Shown here: positions 15,671-24,271 of the stretch, piece by piece
Numbering within the stretch: position 1 is the stretch's first letter
Layout of the letters: each line of letters begins with the position of its first letter
Assembly: GCA_964355675.1 (NCBI GenBank)
Contig: CAYHEC010000026.1
Coordinates: forward strand, 1 to 45,692
DNA length: 45,692 bases
From: CAMBDS01 sp964355675
GTDB lineage: Bacteria; Electryoneota; AABM5-125-24; Hatepunaeales; Hatepunaeaceae
Direction of reading: 5' to 3'
Made by a program: the position numbers and the translations under genes
Notes under the pieces: generated by a model
The model's database searches: none
Seen by the model: only the letters and a program-made list of their open reading frames with translations
Told to the model about the DNA's origin: nothing

Positions 15671-16951
15671 TTGCCGGTCGCTAAGTCAACTCCCGTATTA
15701 TCATTGATTCGATCAACGACGCTATGGATTTTTCTATTTGCGTTGTTATACTTGTTTTTGTCTATCGGTTGTGACGTCAATCCCCCGAGTCGGCCGAGCC
15801 CGGTGTATTCTCTTAAGGTGATCGAGCTTGACAGTATCTGGATTCTGGATTCGCCGCAATATGAACGAATGACAGTACAGGCATACCCTCGCGAATGGGC
15901 TCAGGGCAGAACCATTCGATGTATTGTTTCCGGTAACGGCGTTTCGACTCACTTCAATTTATACGACGACGGTTCAGAATTACTTCGAAATGACGGTCGA
16001 GGATTTTGCGACTCTCTTAGCGGTGATCAAGTCGCCGGAGACGGCAAATATTCGCGCCGCCTTAATTCGTTTTTCACTGTTCGCGCCGGAACTTACAACC
16101 TTGCGATTGCCTTCCTTGACCACCCACCGGGAATTGATACACTATACGGTTCACTTATCGTTGTGGCGAACTCGCCTCCGGCCATCCGGTGGCAATCAAA
16201 CCCTGATTCTATCGAGAGCGGCGCTCAGGTAGCGCCATTCGAGGCGCTAGTGTTTGACCTTGATGGATACGACGACATCTCTCGGGTTCAAGTTGGTCGC
16301 TCGAGCGTCCCGCGCGGTTCGCTCCCCAGAGACAAATATGAAATGACCAAAGTCGCTGATTCTGTTTATCAATGGCAGTTTCCCCCGTGGATTGCGGCAG
16401 GTTATCCGACGGGGAACCACAGCTTCTTTTGCCAGGCCACCGATTGGGCGATGCAAGAGCGGAACAGCTTCACATTTAGTGATACCGCATCGATCTGGAT
16501 AGAAAATTTGCCGCCGAAGATAGACTCCATCGCCTCTCCCGATACAGTTTGGGTAGGAGGCGGAGGATCTGATTCAACCAAGTTTATCATCGACGTCAAA
16601 TTACTGGACGATCAGACTCCCCTCGATCTCGATACGCTACTGTTGACCGTGACAAGGTATGACCCTGATCTGGAACGCGACGTCATTACTTTTTCAGCTT
16701 ACTACTTCGATAACAACCGGGGGAATGATACTCTGACCTCTCCGGGCGTAATCAGAACTGGTTTCAGCGCTACCCGTTCGAGCCGATTAGGAGTGCCCTT
16801 CACCTTTACCTGGACGCCGACAGACCGGTCGCCTCAACGTGGAATGCCGGCAAGTAATATTATTGTGATAATGCTGGCAGGAAACGGTGCGCCGGGGCGA
16901 GACATCGAAAGCTTTTCTAGTTGGGGAAGGTCAGTAAATCCGTTCCGATAG
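15671..16951 (+). CDS. Lipoprotein with Ig-like/choice-of-anchor style domains
   Basis: This 426-residue exported protein starts at TTG with GAGGG just upstream. The hydrophobic N-terminus ends LSIGC and gives a plausible lipid anchor. The middle contains DDGSELLRNDGRG...GDQVAGDGKYS, the Asp/Gly pattern of choice-of-anchor X domains, and two beta-rich Ig-like segments follow (SPPAIRWQSNPDSI..., LPPKIDSIASPDTV...). No catalytic motif is seen. It stands just before the secretion cargo/PorV pair and may be a surface-exposed envelope component. The function is unknown. Confidence 0.68.
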   Translation: MPVAKSTPVLSLIRSTTLWIFLFALLYLFLSIGCDVNPPSRPSPVYSLKVIELDSIWILDSPQYERMTVQAYPREWAQGRTIRCIVSGNGVSTHFNLYDDGSELLRNDGRGFCDSLSGDQVAGDGKYSRRLNSFFTVRAGTYNLAIAFLDHPPGIDTLYGSLIVVANSPPAIRWQSNPDSIESGAQVAPFEALVFDLDGYDDISRVQVGRSSVPRGSLPRDKYEMTKVADSVYQWQFPPWIAAGYPTGNHSFFCQATDWAMQERNSFTFSDTASIWIENLPPKIDSIASPDTVWVGGGGSDSTKFIIDVKLLDDQTPLDLDTLLLTVTRYDPDLERDVITFSAYYFDNNRGNDTLTSPGVIRTGFSATRSSRLGVPFTFTWTPTDRSPQRGMPASNIIVIMLAGNGAPGRDIESFSSWGRSVNPFR

Positions 16952-16963
16952 CTTTAGTTATAG

Positions 16964-17188
16964 TGATTCATCCTGAACGAAATGAAGGATCTCTGTTTTC
17001 TAAAATGTGAGAGTGTCAATCATGTAACGATTTTCATGGAGGGCGGACTTTCAGTCCGCTCTCAGCGACCTTAAAATACAAATCAGAGCGGACTGAAAGT
17101 CCGCCCTCCATGAGAATCAAATTGCTGCAAGTTAGTACTCTTCAAAATATTATTAAACAGAGATGCTTCACTACGTTCAGCATGAATC
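16964..17188. repeat. Nested inverted repeats: GATTCATCCTGAACG arms around a GGAGGGCGG hairpin
   Basis: GATTCATCCTGAACG at 16964 (continuing to 16995) pairs with CGTTCAGCATGAATC, which ends at 17188 (a few mismatches in 32). Inside lies a perfect 28-bp stem (17035-17062 with 17085-17112) of the GGAGGGCGG family. The outer word recurs in inverse orientation at 21650-21675. The ATG at 17163 is inside the right outer arm. Confidence 0.85.
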
Positions 17189-17237
17189 TGTTGGTCATTA
17201 CTTTCTTGATCAGAAACACAAGGACTCATTAAATAAG

Positions 17238-18758
17238 TTGAAATTTTCACTCTCACTTCTGTTCACGGTTTGTGTCGCCGCCTCCTCCTTGGGAGCGACC
17301 CTTCCGAATGATTATCAAATTTCTGCCAATCCCGAACCCGGCGGGAGGATACTTTCGAATTCCATCATCGACATCGTACCTGCGGATAGTTCGGTCTGGT
17401 TCGGAACTGGCCGGGGTCTGGCGCAACTCCACCTCGACGGGACTGGCTGGGCAACTGTAGATCAGAGCAACGGCATCGGGCGAGGAGGCGTTTCGGCTCT
17501 GGCCGTCACCGACAGCGTGATCTGGGCGGCAACCGCCTATACCGAAGAAGTCCGAGGGGATTTTTTTCCTGCTGGTGGCGGAGTCGGCTATTCGTATGAC
17601 CAAGGCTCTTCCTGGACATGGATGCGTCAGCCGGTCGATTCTATCGGGGAACAAAACCCCACAACTACTAATATCCAAAACGTCACCTACGACATTGCTC
17701 TGACCGATTCGGCGGCATGGATTGTAAGTTGGGGTGGCGGTTTAAGGCGAATGAAGTACCGCTCTAATAAATGGGATCGCTTCACCGTTGACGGCAACAC
17801 GTTCGCTCCTCTGCTCCACCTTGCTCACCGTGGATTTTCAGCGGCTTACGACGGAGCTTTTCTTTGGATTGGCACAGCCGCAGGCATCCATCGCACTGAC
17901 GATGAGGGCGCAACCTGGGATACATTCAGCCATGTCTCGGGCAATTCATCGACTCTTTCGGGAAACTTCGTCACTGCAATCGGAGTCCAGAAACTTCCTG
18001 CCAAGACGTTGGTCTGGGCGGCGACCTGGCGCGCCGATCAGGTAAATGAGTACTATGGCGTCACTGTTACCGATGACGGCGGAGCCAACTGGCGGGTAGC
18101 GCTATCGGACTCGACAAGACTGCCGGGAGGCGATTATCTCATCGATGTTTATGGACCGCTTCGCGCTCATAACTTCGGCTTCGACGATTCAACTGTTTAT
18201 GTCTGCGCCGATGAAGTCCTCTGGCAATCGAACGATCTTGGTTACACTTGGGCTGAGCGCGCCTCGGATCAACTTCCGATCAGTGATCCAACCACTGGCG
18301 AGCGTTTTGTCTCGACCGATTACTTTTCAACAGCTGGTGTTAGGGATTCGTTGTGGGTTGGAAGCGATGACGGATTGGCTGTCGGCTGGTTCCAAGATGA
18401 GTTATGGAATTGGCGGATCCACCGCGCTTTTGATATGCCCGGCGCAAACGGCCAGCCGGAGACCTATTCCTACCCCAACCCCTTCTCCCCGGCTCGCGGT
18501 CATTCAGTTCGCTTTCAATTTCCACTGTCTGCTCCAGCCTCAGTCAAATTTGAAGTACGGAATTTCGCAATGGAGCCGGTTTACGAATCGCCTGATATAC
18601 AACTCCCCGGAGGCGGAGCAGGCGATCAGGCGGGCTATGGAGCTGTTGTTTGGGATGGTTTGACAAATCAAGGGAAAACCATCGCTAACGGAGTATATTT
18701 CTATGTCGTCAAAGTCAGCGGCAAAGAGTTCTGGGGGAAAGTGATGGTGCTTGACTGA
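17238..18758 (+). CDS. Secreted propeller protein with FlgD/sorting-type C-terminus
   Basis: The gene product is about 506 residues if it starts at TTG 17238, which gives a clean signal peptide (KFSLSLLFTVCVAASSLGA). The open frame reaches back to ATG 17163, but those codons come from a repeat. Repeats such as SSVWFGTGRGLAQL, FLWIGTAAGIHRTDDEGATW and DSLWVGSDDGLAVG are BNR/two-component-regulator propeller blades. The end has YSYPNPFSPARGHSVRFQF and VVWDGLTNQGKTIANGVYFY, the FlgD-like sorting domain of type IX cargo. Its stop overlaps the ATG of the PorV-like gene (TGATG), so cargo and secretion partner are translationally coupled. Confidence 0.83.
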   Translation: MKFSLSLLFTVCVAASSLGATLPNDYQISANPEPGGRILSNSIIDIVPADSSVWFGTGRGLAQLHLDGTGWATVDQSNGIGRGGVSALAVTDSVIWAATAYTEEVRGDFFPAGGGVGYSYDQGSSWTWMRQPVDSIGEQNPTTTNIQNVTYDIALTDSAAWIVSWGGGLRRMKYRSNKWDRFTVDGNTFAPLLHLAHRGFSAAYDGAFLWIGTAAGIHRTDDEGATWDTFSHVSGNSSTLSGNFVTAIGVQKLPAKTLVWAATWRADQVNEYYGVTVTDDGGANWRVALSDSTRLPGGDYLIDVYGPLRAHNFGFDDSTVYVCADEVLWQSNDLGYTWAERASDQLPISDPTTGERFVSTDYFSTAGVRDSLWVGSDDGLAVGWFQDELWNWRIHRAFDMPGANGQPETYSYPNPFSPARGHSVRFQFPLSAPASVKFEVRNFAMEPVYESPDIQLPGGGAGDQAGYGAVVWDGLTNQGKTIANGVYFYVVKVSGKEFWGKVMVLD

Positions 18759-19762
18759 TGAGGGAAAAACAGAATACTGAAAACAGAAAACTGAAATTCA
18801 AGCTCTTTGTCAGCATAATCACTTTGCTTGTTGTTTCTAACAACGTTTACGCAACAAAATTAGGCGGACAGGCGGGAAGCTTCATGCGACTTGGGCTGGG
18901 AGCTGAGCGTATTGCTATGGGTGACGTTGGCGCGGCACTCAATGGAGCCGGTATGAGCTGGTACTACAACCCAGCAAGCCCGGCCTTTCAACCGACCCGT
19001 CAAGCCACTTTCGGGTTTCGTTCGATGTCGCTTGATCGTACGATGCTCTACACTGGCTACTCAATGCCCCTCCAAGGAAATGCCGGATTAGCATTCGGCA
19101 TTGTCCGAGCCGCCACTGACAACATCGACGCCCGTGATTCGAACGGCAAAAGATTTGACGAATTGACCTACTCTGACAACCTCGTCCATGGTACGTTTTG
19201 CCTAAGACCTCATAAGGATTTCGCCCTCGGAATTTCGATTAAATGGATGATCAGTTCAGCTCCAAAGGTCTTATCCGATAACAAGACGCTCTATGCTTAT
19301 GGTATGGGAATCGATCTTGGAGTGCAAGGCAAATGGAATAAATACCGCTTTGGGCTTCAAGTCCGCGACCTGAACTCGAAGATAAGCTGGGACGCTTCTA
19401 ACGTTTGGGGAGATGGTCGGGGAGCTATCGACGACAAATTGCCGCTGATGATTCGACTCGGAGCCGCATTTGATCCGGATGAAGATTTGACCTTTGCGGG
19501 AGATTTGCTTATAAATCCAAGTGAAATGGGCAAGTCATCCGAAGGGCTTAAACCGCATCTGGGCGTCGAGTGGCGCGGCGCTCGCATGGAGGAGAAGTTC
19601 CTCACACTCCGTGCCGGATGGAACGGTGATTCGCCGACCTTTGGCTTCGGGTTAGGCATGAAACTCCGTCGGGGAATCATCGCCAAAATGGACTATGCTT
19701 ATGTGATCGATCTGGCTTCGCCATCAGTAAGTCATCTGATCGGTTGGACGTTTGGGTTTTAG
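18758..19762 (+). CDS. PorV/PorQ-family outer-membrane protein
   Basis: This 334-residue protein has a signal segment (LFVSIITLLVVSNNVYA) and then GGQAGSFMRLGLGAERIAMG...AALNGAGMSWYYNPASPAF, which is the PorV/PorQ signature. A C-terminal beta-barrel rich in aromatic residues ends LIGWTFGF. PorV in type IX systems shuttles cargo to the surface attachment complex. The first 15 residues (REKQNTENRKLKF) are encoded by an ACTGAAAACAGAAAACTGAAA repeat, so the native start may once have been elsewhere. Coupled by one-base overlap to the cargo gene upstream. Confidence 0.86.
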   Translation: MREKQNTENRKLKFKLFVSIITLLVVSNNVYATKLGGQAGSFMRLGLGAERIAMGDVGAALNGAGMSWYYNPASPAFQPTRQATFGFRSMSLDRTMLYTGYSMPLQGNAGLAFGIVRAATDNIDARDSNGKRFDELTYSDNLVHGTFCLRPHKDFALGISIKWMISSAPKVLSDNKTLYAYGMGIDLGVQGKWNKYRFGLQVRDLNSKISWDASNVWGDGRGAIDDKLPLMIRLGAAFDPDEDLTFAGDLLINPSEMGKSSEGLKPHLGVEWRGARMEEKFLTLRAGWNGDSPTFGFGLGMKLRRGIIAKMDYAYVIDLASPSVSHLIGWTFGF

Positions 19763-20104
19763 GGATAAGCCGTCAACCCTCTGTGGTTGACTGCGATTGT
19801 GGACGTTCCCGCTCCCGACTCACCTTGGTCGGCAGGACATGGTTTCTTCTGCCGACTCACCGTGGTCGGCAGGACATGGTTTCTTCTGCCGACTCCCCGC
19901 AGTCGGCAGAAATTAACGGAGTAATCATTCGTACTGCCAGCCACGGCGGGCTGGCAGTGGTCAATTTATTTCAGGAGCGCAATGTCTCATTGTTTGTGAT
20001 TTGAACTAAAGTGCTGGTAGGGCAGGTTTCCAAACCTGCCTTAATCTGACAGGTTTAGAAACCTGTCCTACCGGCTTATACAAGTCTAATAAAGGATCAC
20101 AACA
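19763..20104. repeat. Gap filled with four kinds of palindrome
   Basis: GTCAACC-N6-GGTTGAC (19772-19791); then two tandem copies of a unit containing CTGCCGACTCACCxTGGTCGGCAG plus GACATGGTTTCTT and a third partial copy (about 19815-19909); CTGCCAGCC-N5-GGGCTGGCAG (about 19935-19958); and a twin hairpin GGCAGGTTT/AAACCTGCC plus ACAGGTTT/AAACCTGT inside GTAGG/CCTAC arms (20016-20071). No gene is seen; the frame open through it reads only repeats. Confidence 0.85.
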
Positions 20105-20707
20105 ATGGCAACTTCACGTATTGTCTCCGCCGCGATGGTATCGCTGGCATCGCTCCTGCTGATTTCAGATGTCGGGTACTGTGAAGAGAATTTGCGGCAG
20201 AAAAATTCACTTTTTACCCCAATAACTACAGATTTCGGTGAAGATCACTTTCATTTGAGACTGCTTAGTTACGAGCACAACTTGATTGATCCGGACGGAG
20301 GTTCCTACATCAACGCGCAGATCAGTCTCTATGAACGGTTCAATTTAGTGAGGAAAAACCAAAACTCCATTGACCGAAACGATCCGTGGTTGGACGGAAC
20401 TCTGTTCGATGCGATCTTGGTTCCGGGAATTGAGATAGGGAAAAGATTCGAAAACAGCTTCATCAAACGAGCTGGATTTTACGGAACTGTGACGCGAACC
20501 ACACCTGACGGCAGCTCCTTTTTCAATACCGGTTTTATGGTACAAGCTGGACCGGCTACACTTAAGGCGGGAGTTTTCCGCGGAGTTATCCACGAAGAAG
20601 CATCGCACCGTGACGATCTCAACGACCTGAGTATAAAGAGACCTTTCGATGAGTTAACGGCCGTTTCATACATTACCGTTGGTCTTTCGCCAACATTTAG
20701 TTTTTGA
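20105..20707 (+). CDS. Exported protein of unknown function, possible outer-membrane beta-barrel
   Basis: This 200-residue protein has a signal peptide (SAAMVSLASLLLISDVGYC), AAAGGA before the ATG, and a mature part with alternating hydrophobic strands (HFHLRLLSYEHNLIDPDGG, FFNTGFMVQAGPATLKAGVF) ending in aromatic TVGLSPTFSF. The aromatic end fits an outer-membrane barrel, though it is small. It sits between two PorV-like genes and 24 bp before the second. No family is recognised. Confidence 0.6.
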   Translation: MATSRIVSAAMVSLASLLLISDVGYCEENLRQKNSLFTPITTDFGEDHFHLRLLSYEHNLIDPDGGSYINAQISLYERFNLVRKNQNSIDRNDPWLDGTLFDAILVPGIEIGKRFENSFIKRAGFYGTVTRTTPDGSSFFNTGFMVQAGPATLKAGVFRGVIHEEASHRDDLNDLSIKRPFDELTAVSYITVGLSPTFSF

Positions 20708-20731
20708 TCGAGAATCTTACTGAAAAACCTA

Positions 20732-21604
20732 ATGACAAAATATACCGCCACCGCGCTGATTATACTCTGCCTTGCTGTAAACGCATCTGCCGAACCAACC
20801 GGCGCGGCGTTCCTGGAAATCCCCAACGGCGCGACTGAGATCTCTCTGGGCATGTCGGGAGTCTCCCATTCACGAGGCAGTTCTGCGGTGTTCTGGAATC
20901 CGGCCCGCATCGGTTTTGACGGAAACAACCTCGGACTGCAATTCTTTCGCTGGCTGGGTGAGGGGCGAGGGACTTTCGGAGCCGCCTCATTCGAAACCAA
21001 GTGGGGAGGCCTCGCCGCTTATATTTTTGATCTCGGCATCGATGATTTCGAGGCCCGTGACCGTCCCGGTCCACCCTTGGCGACATTTACAGTCCATCAA
21101 TCTGTCACGGCGGTAGCCGCCTCTGTGAAACTTCCTATGCAAGCGCGAGCCGGATTGGCAGTAAAGGGCTACATAGAGGACATCTACGGTGACGTCGCTA
21201 AGCAATTTCCGTTGCTTGACGCCGGAGTTTCCTGGTCGTCGGGCGTTTGGTCGGCTGGTATAATGGGAGCCAATTTCGCGATCAACGACCGAATGGACAA
21301 CCCTCCGCCACTCACTATACGGACTGGTCTTTCCCGCAAGGATTCCTTCGGCGAATACTCATTGATGGACGTTGCGGAATTTTCGGTTGTGCGCAACTCG
21401 AAGGGAACGGCGCATCTGGCGCTCGAAGCCGGTTATAAAGAGAGATTCTTCATTCGAGGCGGTGCGGCTCTGTCAGAGGATTTCGTCCGTCCAACGTTCG
21501 GCCTCGGTCTCGAGGCGGGGCCATACCGGATCGACGCGGCTATGGCGCTTTATGATGAAGCGCTCAGCTCGACGTGGCGGGTGGGATTTGGGTACCGGCT
21601 TTAG
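20732..21604 (+). CDS. Second PorV/PorQ-family outer-membrane protein
   Basis: This 290-residue protein opens with a signal peptide (ATALIILCLAVNASA) and continues GAAFLEIPNGATEISLGMSGVSHSRGSSAVFWNPARIG, the PorV/PorQ pattern in degenerate form. A beta-barrel follows, ending STWRVGFGYRL. It is shorter than the neighbour at 18758 and closer to PorQ-like proteins. It lies in the same direction as the cargo/PorV block and may serve the same secretion route. Its stop codon lies inside a 7-bp tandem repeat. Confidence 0.78.
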   Translation: MTKYTATALIILCLAVNASAEPTGAAFLEIPNGATEISLGMSGVSHSRGSSAVFWNPARIGFDGNNLGLQFFRWLGEGRGTFGAASFETKWGGLAAYIFDLGIDDFEARDRPGPPLATFTVHQSVTAVAASVKLPMQARAGLAVKGYIEDIYGDVAKQFPLLDAGVSWSSGVWSAGIMGANFAINDRMDNPPPLTIRTGLSRKDSFGEYSLMDVAEFSVVRNSKGTAHLALEAGYKERFFIRGGAALSEDFVRPTFGLGLEAGPYRIDAAMALYDEALSSTWRVGFGYRL

Positions 21605-21720
21605 GCTTTAGGCTTTAGGCTTTAGGCTTTAGGCTTTGGAGAAACGGATATCCTTCATTTCGTTCAGGATGAATCGCTCTGGCAATTGCAACTTTCAACA
21701 TTCAACTTTCAACTTATAAC
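21600..21720. repeat. TTTAGGC tandem array plus other repeats
   Basis: Five perfect TTTAGGC units (21600-21634) cover the stop codon of the PorV-like gene. An inverted copy of the GATTCATCCTGAACG word (21650-21675) and a run of imperfect CAACTTTCAAC repeats (about 21685-21715) follow, ending just before the dehydrogenase start. Confidence 0.88.
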
Positions 21721-21731
21721 AGGCAACATCA

Positions 21732-22850
21732 ATGGCAAAATATCGCATAGCCTGGCTTCCGGGCGATGGCGTCGGCAACGACGTTATGGAAGCGGCACGA
21801 ATTGTTCTCGATGCACTTAAACTCGACGCCGAATATATTCATGGCGACATCGGCTGGGAATTCTGGTGCAAGGAAGGCGATCCACTCCCTCCGCGCACTA
21901 TCAAGGTTCTGAAAGAGACTGACTGCGCTCTGTTCGGAGCGATAACCTCGAAACCGCGTGACGAAGCGGCAGAGGAACTGGATCCATCGTTGCAGGGAAA
22001 GGGGCTCGAGTATTTCAGTCCGATTGTCAGACTTCGCCAAGAGTTCGATCTTCACACGAATATCCGTCCCTGCAAAGCCTACCAAGGCAGTCCACTCAAC
22101 TTCAAGGAAGGTATCGACATCGTCATCTTCCGCGAAAACTCTGAAGGGCTTTATTCGGGCGTGGAATTCCACCCGTTGCCACCGCTGGTGCGAGACGCTC
22201 TGGCGGCGAGCCATAAAAAGATGAAGCGGTTTGCGACCGTCCCTGCCGAAGATATCGCTATCTCGACGCGCATAATGACTCGTAAGGCATGCGAGCGAAT
22301 CGTACGCAATGCATTCGAGTTTGCCCGGAAATACGGTCGAACTTCAGTCACCGTTGTCGATAAGCCAAACGTCCTCCGCGAAACAGGCGGACTGATGATG
22401 AGGTCGGCTAGGAAAGTGGCGGCAGATTATCCCGAAATTAAGCTGTACGAGACCAATATCGACGCCCAGTGCATGTGGCTGTTGAAAAACCCTTTCGACT
22501 ATGACGTAATGGTTGCGGAAAATATGTTCGGTGATATCATCTCCGACCTTGCCGCCCAGCTTGTTGGAGGACTGGGTTTTGCGGCTTCAGGCAACATCGG
22601 CGACAAATACGCAGTTTTTGAGCCCACTCACGGATCAGCTCCCAAATATGCTGGACTTTACAAAGTCAATCCGCTGGCAATGCTGTTGACGGTTAAAATG
22701 ATGCTCGACTGGCTGGGCGAGTCAGTTATGGCGACAAACCTTGAATCTGCAATCGCCAGAGTCATCTCCGATGGCAAATTGCGAACCTACGATATGGGAG
22801 GTACAAGCACTTCCCTCGATGTAGCACGAGGAGTTGCCGCGTTGGTTTAG
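21732..22850 (+). CDS. Isocitrate/isopropylmalate dehydrogenase family enzyme
   Basis: This 372-residue cytosolic NAD(P)-dependent beta-decarboxylating dehydrogenase has RENSEGLYSGVEF (substrate arginine and phosphate loop), VDKPNVLRET, the metal-binding aspartates in NMFGDIISDLAAQ, and the cofactor segment FEPTHGSAPKYAGLYKVNP. The Lys-Tyr in APKYAG and the Val of KVNP match residues that give NADP preference in E. coli isocitrate dehydrogenase. The arginine expected in the TYDFER region is Gly here (TYDMGG), so cofactor choice is unclear. The Ser of the phosphorylation loop is kept (SPIVRLRQE). Isocitrate dehydrogenase is favoured; homoisocitrate or isopropylmalate activity is not excluded. 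No pathway partners are adjacent. Confidence 0.85.
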   Translation: MAKYRIAWLPGDGVGNDVMEAARIVLDALKLDAEYIHGDIGWEFWCKEGDPLPPRTIKVLKETDCALFGAITSKPRDEAAEELDPSLQGKGLEYFSPIVRLRQEFDLHTNIRPCKAYQGSPLNFKEGIDIVIFRENSEGLYSGVEFHPLPPLVRDALAASHKKMKRFATVPAEDIAISTRIMTRKACERIVRNAFEFARKYGRTSVTVVDKPNVLRETGGLMMRSARKVAADYPEIKLYETNIDAQCMWLLKNPFDYDVMVAENMFGDIISDLAAQLVGGLGFAASGNIGDKYAVFEPTHGSAPKYAGLYKVNPLAMLLTVKMMLDWLGESVMATNLESAIARVISDGKLRTYDMGGTSTSLDVARGVAALV

Positions 22851-22864
22851 GATTTTTCATGCTG

Positions 22865-22930
22865 TAAGGTGTCCACACCCTGCGGCGGAAGCAAACGATG
22901 ATTTGTCGCAGGGTGTCTCACCCTGCGACA
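22865..22930. repeat. TGTCGCAGGGTG palindrome with a half copy
   Basis: A perfect palindrome TGTCGCAGGGTG-N3-CACCCTGCGACA at 22904-22930, preceded by a related half, CCACACCCTGCGGC, at about 22873. Confidence 0.85.
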
Positions 22931-22964
22931 TGCTTACAGACACTGTCAAATAAAGACCGGATAA

Positions 22965-23564
22965 TTGATTCGAGGCTTAACACTCATTCGAGCTGTACTT
23001 ACCGTCTCGCTTTTGATGGTCGTTTCGTGCGGTCTGTTTTCCACAAGAACACCTGAAACACCCGAAGGCAGTGGCAACGAAGGCTGGACGTTCCCCGAGT
23101 CGCCTGAAATTGTGTTGACCAACCTAAATTCAGCGATGGGCAGGCGTTCGTCGGCTGACTACACCCGGCTTTTTGTTCAAGACAACAACACACCGCTTGG
23201 ATACAAATTCGAGCCTGACGCCAGCGCCGCCGCATCCAATCCGGGTCTGTTTGACGGATGGAATGTTACAAGAGAACAAAAACATAGCCAGTCACTGTTC
23301 TCTCCAACAAATCTGCCGCTCGATTCACTCGTCTTGCTTGAAACGACCATTGACCGGCAAACATCGATCGGCGATACGACTGATATTTCATTCGGTTACG
23401 TATTACATTTAGGTCATAAAGTCGATGGCAGACCGCGTGACTTCGAGGGAAGGGCAGAATTTCGCCTCTTACGACAGAGTGATGGCGGCTGGTACGTTTT
23501 TATCTGGGCAGATACTCGCGCTACCGGAAAAGCCTGTTGGAGCGATTTGAAAGCGCTTTTTTAA
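22965..23564 (+). CDS. Lipoprotein of unknown function, possibly NTF2-like (pair member 1)
   Basis: This 199-residue protein starts at TTG and has a lipobox MVVSC. The mature part (IVLTNLNSAMGRRSSADYTRLF ...GWYVFIWADTRATG) has a helix followed by curved sheet with a late Trp, the layout of NTF2/SnoaL-like folds. The next gene, 9 bp away, encodes a protein with the same organisation, so they are probably paralogues. No catalytic residues are identifiable; a small periplasmic binding or scaffold role is possible. Confidence 0.6.
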   Translation: MIRGLTLIRAVLTVSLLMVVSCGLFSTRTPETPEGSGNEGWTFPESPEIVLTNLNSAMGRRSSADYTRLFVQDNNTPLGYKFEPDASAAASNPGLFDGWNVTREQKHSQSLFSPTNLPLDSLVLLETTIDRQTSIGDTTDISFGYVLHLGHKVDGRPRDFEGRAEFRLLRQSDGGWYVFIWADTRATGKACWSDLKALF

Positions 23565-23573
23565 CACAATGCT

Positions 23574-24131
23574 ATGAATCCTTTAGCAAAACTATCTAAG
23601 CCGTCTCAAAATTTCTTGCGTCTTGCAGACGTCGCTCGGCTTATTTCGCTTTGCATGGTGTACAACGCGCTTTGTACTTTGCTGTCTGGTTGCTTGAATC
23701 CATTTGCGCCAATCGAAGGAAAAGCTGGAAATCGCACTTGGGACAATCAGAGAACAGTCGGTGGTTTGTTGAGCAATTTCGCCCTCGCCTATGAATACCG
23801 CGACTCGTTGCACTACGCGGATTGTCTTGATGAGTCATTCGTTTTCAGTTACTACGATATCGACGCCGGGCGGTATGAATCCTGGCATCGAGAAACGGAT
23901 CTCAAGGTTACTGGCGGACTTTTCAGAAATTATTCGCGTTTGGATCTCGAATGGAATCTCATCCCCGAGGATGTGGTCAGATTCGGAATTCCCGATAGTC
24001 TTCTCTCGTTTATCATTCGGTTTAATCTCACTATCGAGGGAGACACGCCGTTGATGGGATTTGCTCGATTTGCAGTCAGAATGGGAACTGACGGCAGATT
24101 CAGGGTAATTAGCTGGCGAGATGATTTTTAA
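23574..24131 (+). CDS. Lipoprotein of unknown function, possibly NTF2-like (pair member 2)
   Basis: This 185-residue protein has a long N-terminus before the lipobox TLLSGC. The mature region (VGGLLSNFALAYEYRDSLHYADCLDESFVF...DGRFRVISWRDDF) shares helix-then-sheet architecture with its upstream neighbour and ends in the same style of Trp-containing strand. It is co-directional with a 9-bp gap, so one operon is likely. Nothing points to a specific ligand. Confidence 0.6.
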   Translation: MNPLAKLSKPSQNFLRLADVARLISLCMVYNALCTLLSGCLNPFAPIEGKAGNRTWDNQRTVGGLLSNFALAYEYRDSLHYADCLDESFVFSYYDIDAGRYESWHRETDLKVTGGLFRNYSRLDLEWNLIPEDVVRFGIPDSLLSFIIRFNLTIEGDTPLMGFARFAVRMGTDGRFRVISWRDDF

Positions 24132-24271
24132 CGTGGATTTGTTGATAGGTTAGTTTGCTATTGTTATTTATCTTTGGATGCTGAAGCTTGCACTCGCCTT
24201 TTGGTCGAAGCTCAAACAAGCTTATTCCCTCTGCATGGGTTGTCAACCACAATACTCGATAGCTTAATCCA

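Noticed and set aside
19815..19909. Possible CRISPR array from repeated palindrome units
   Set aside because: Only two and a half units, spacers are identical rather than unique, and no cas gene is near.
19744..20004. Open frame of 86 codons after the PorV-like gene
   Set aside because: It is made of translated palindromes and overlaps the end of the real gene.
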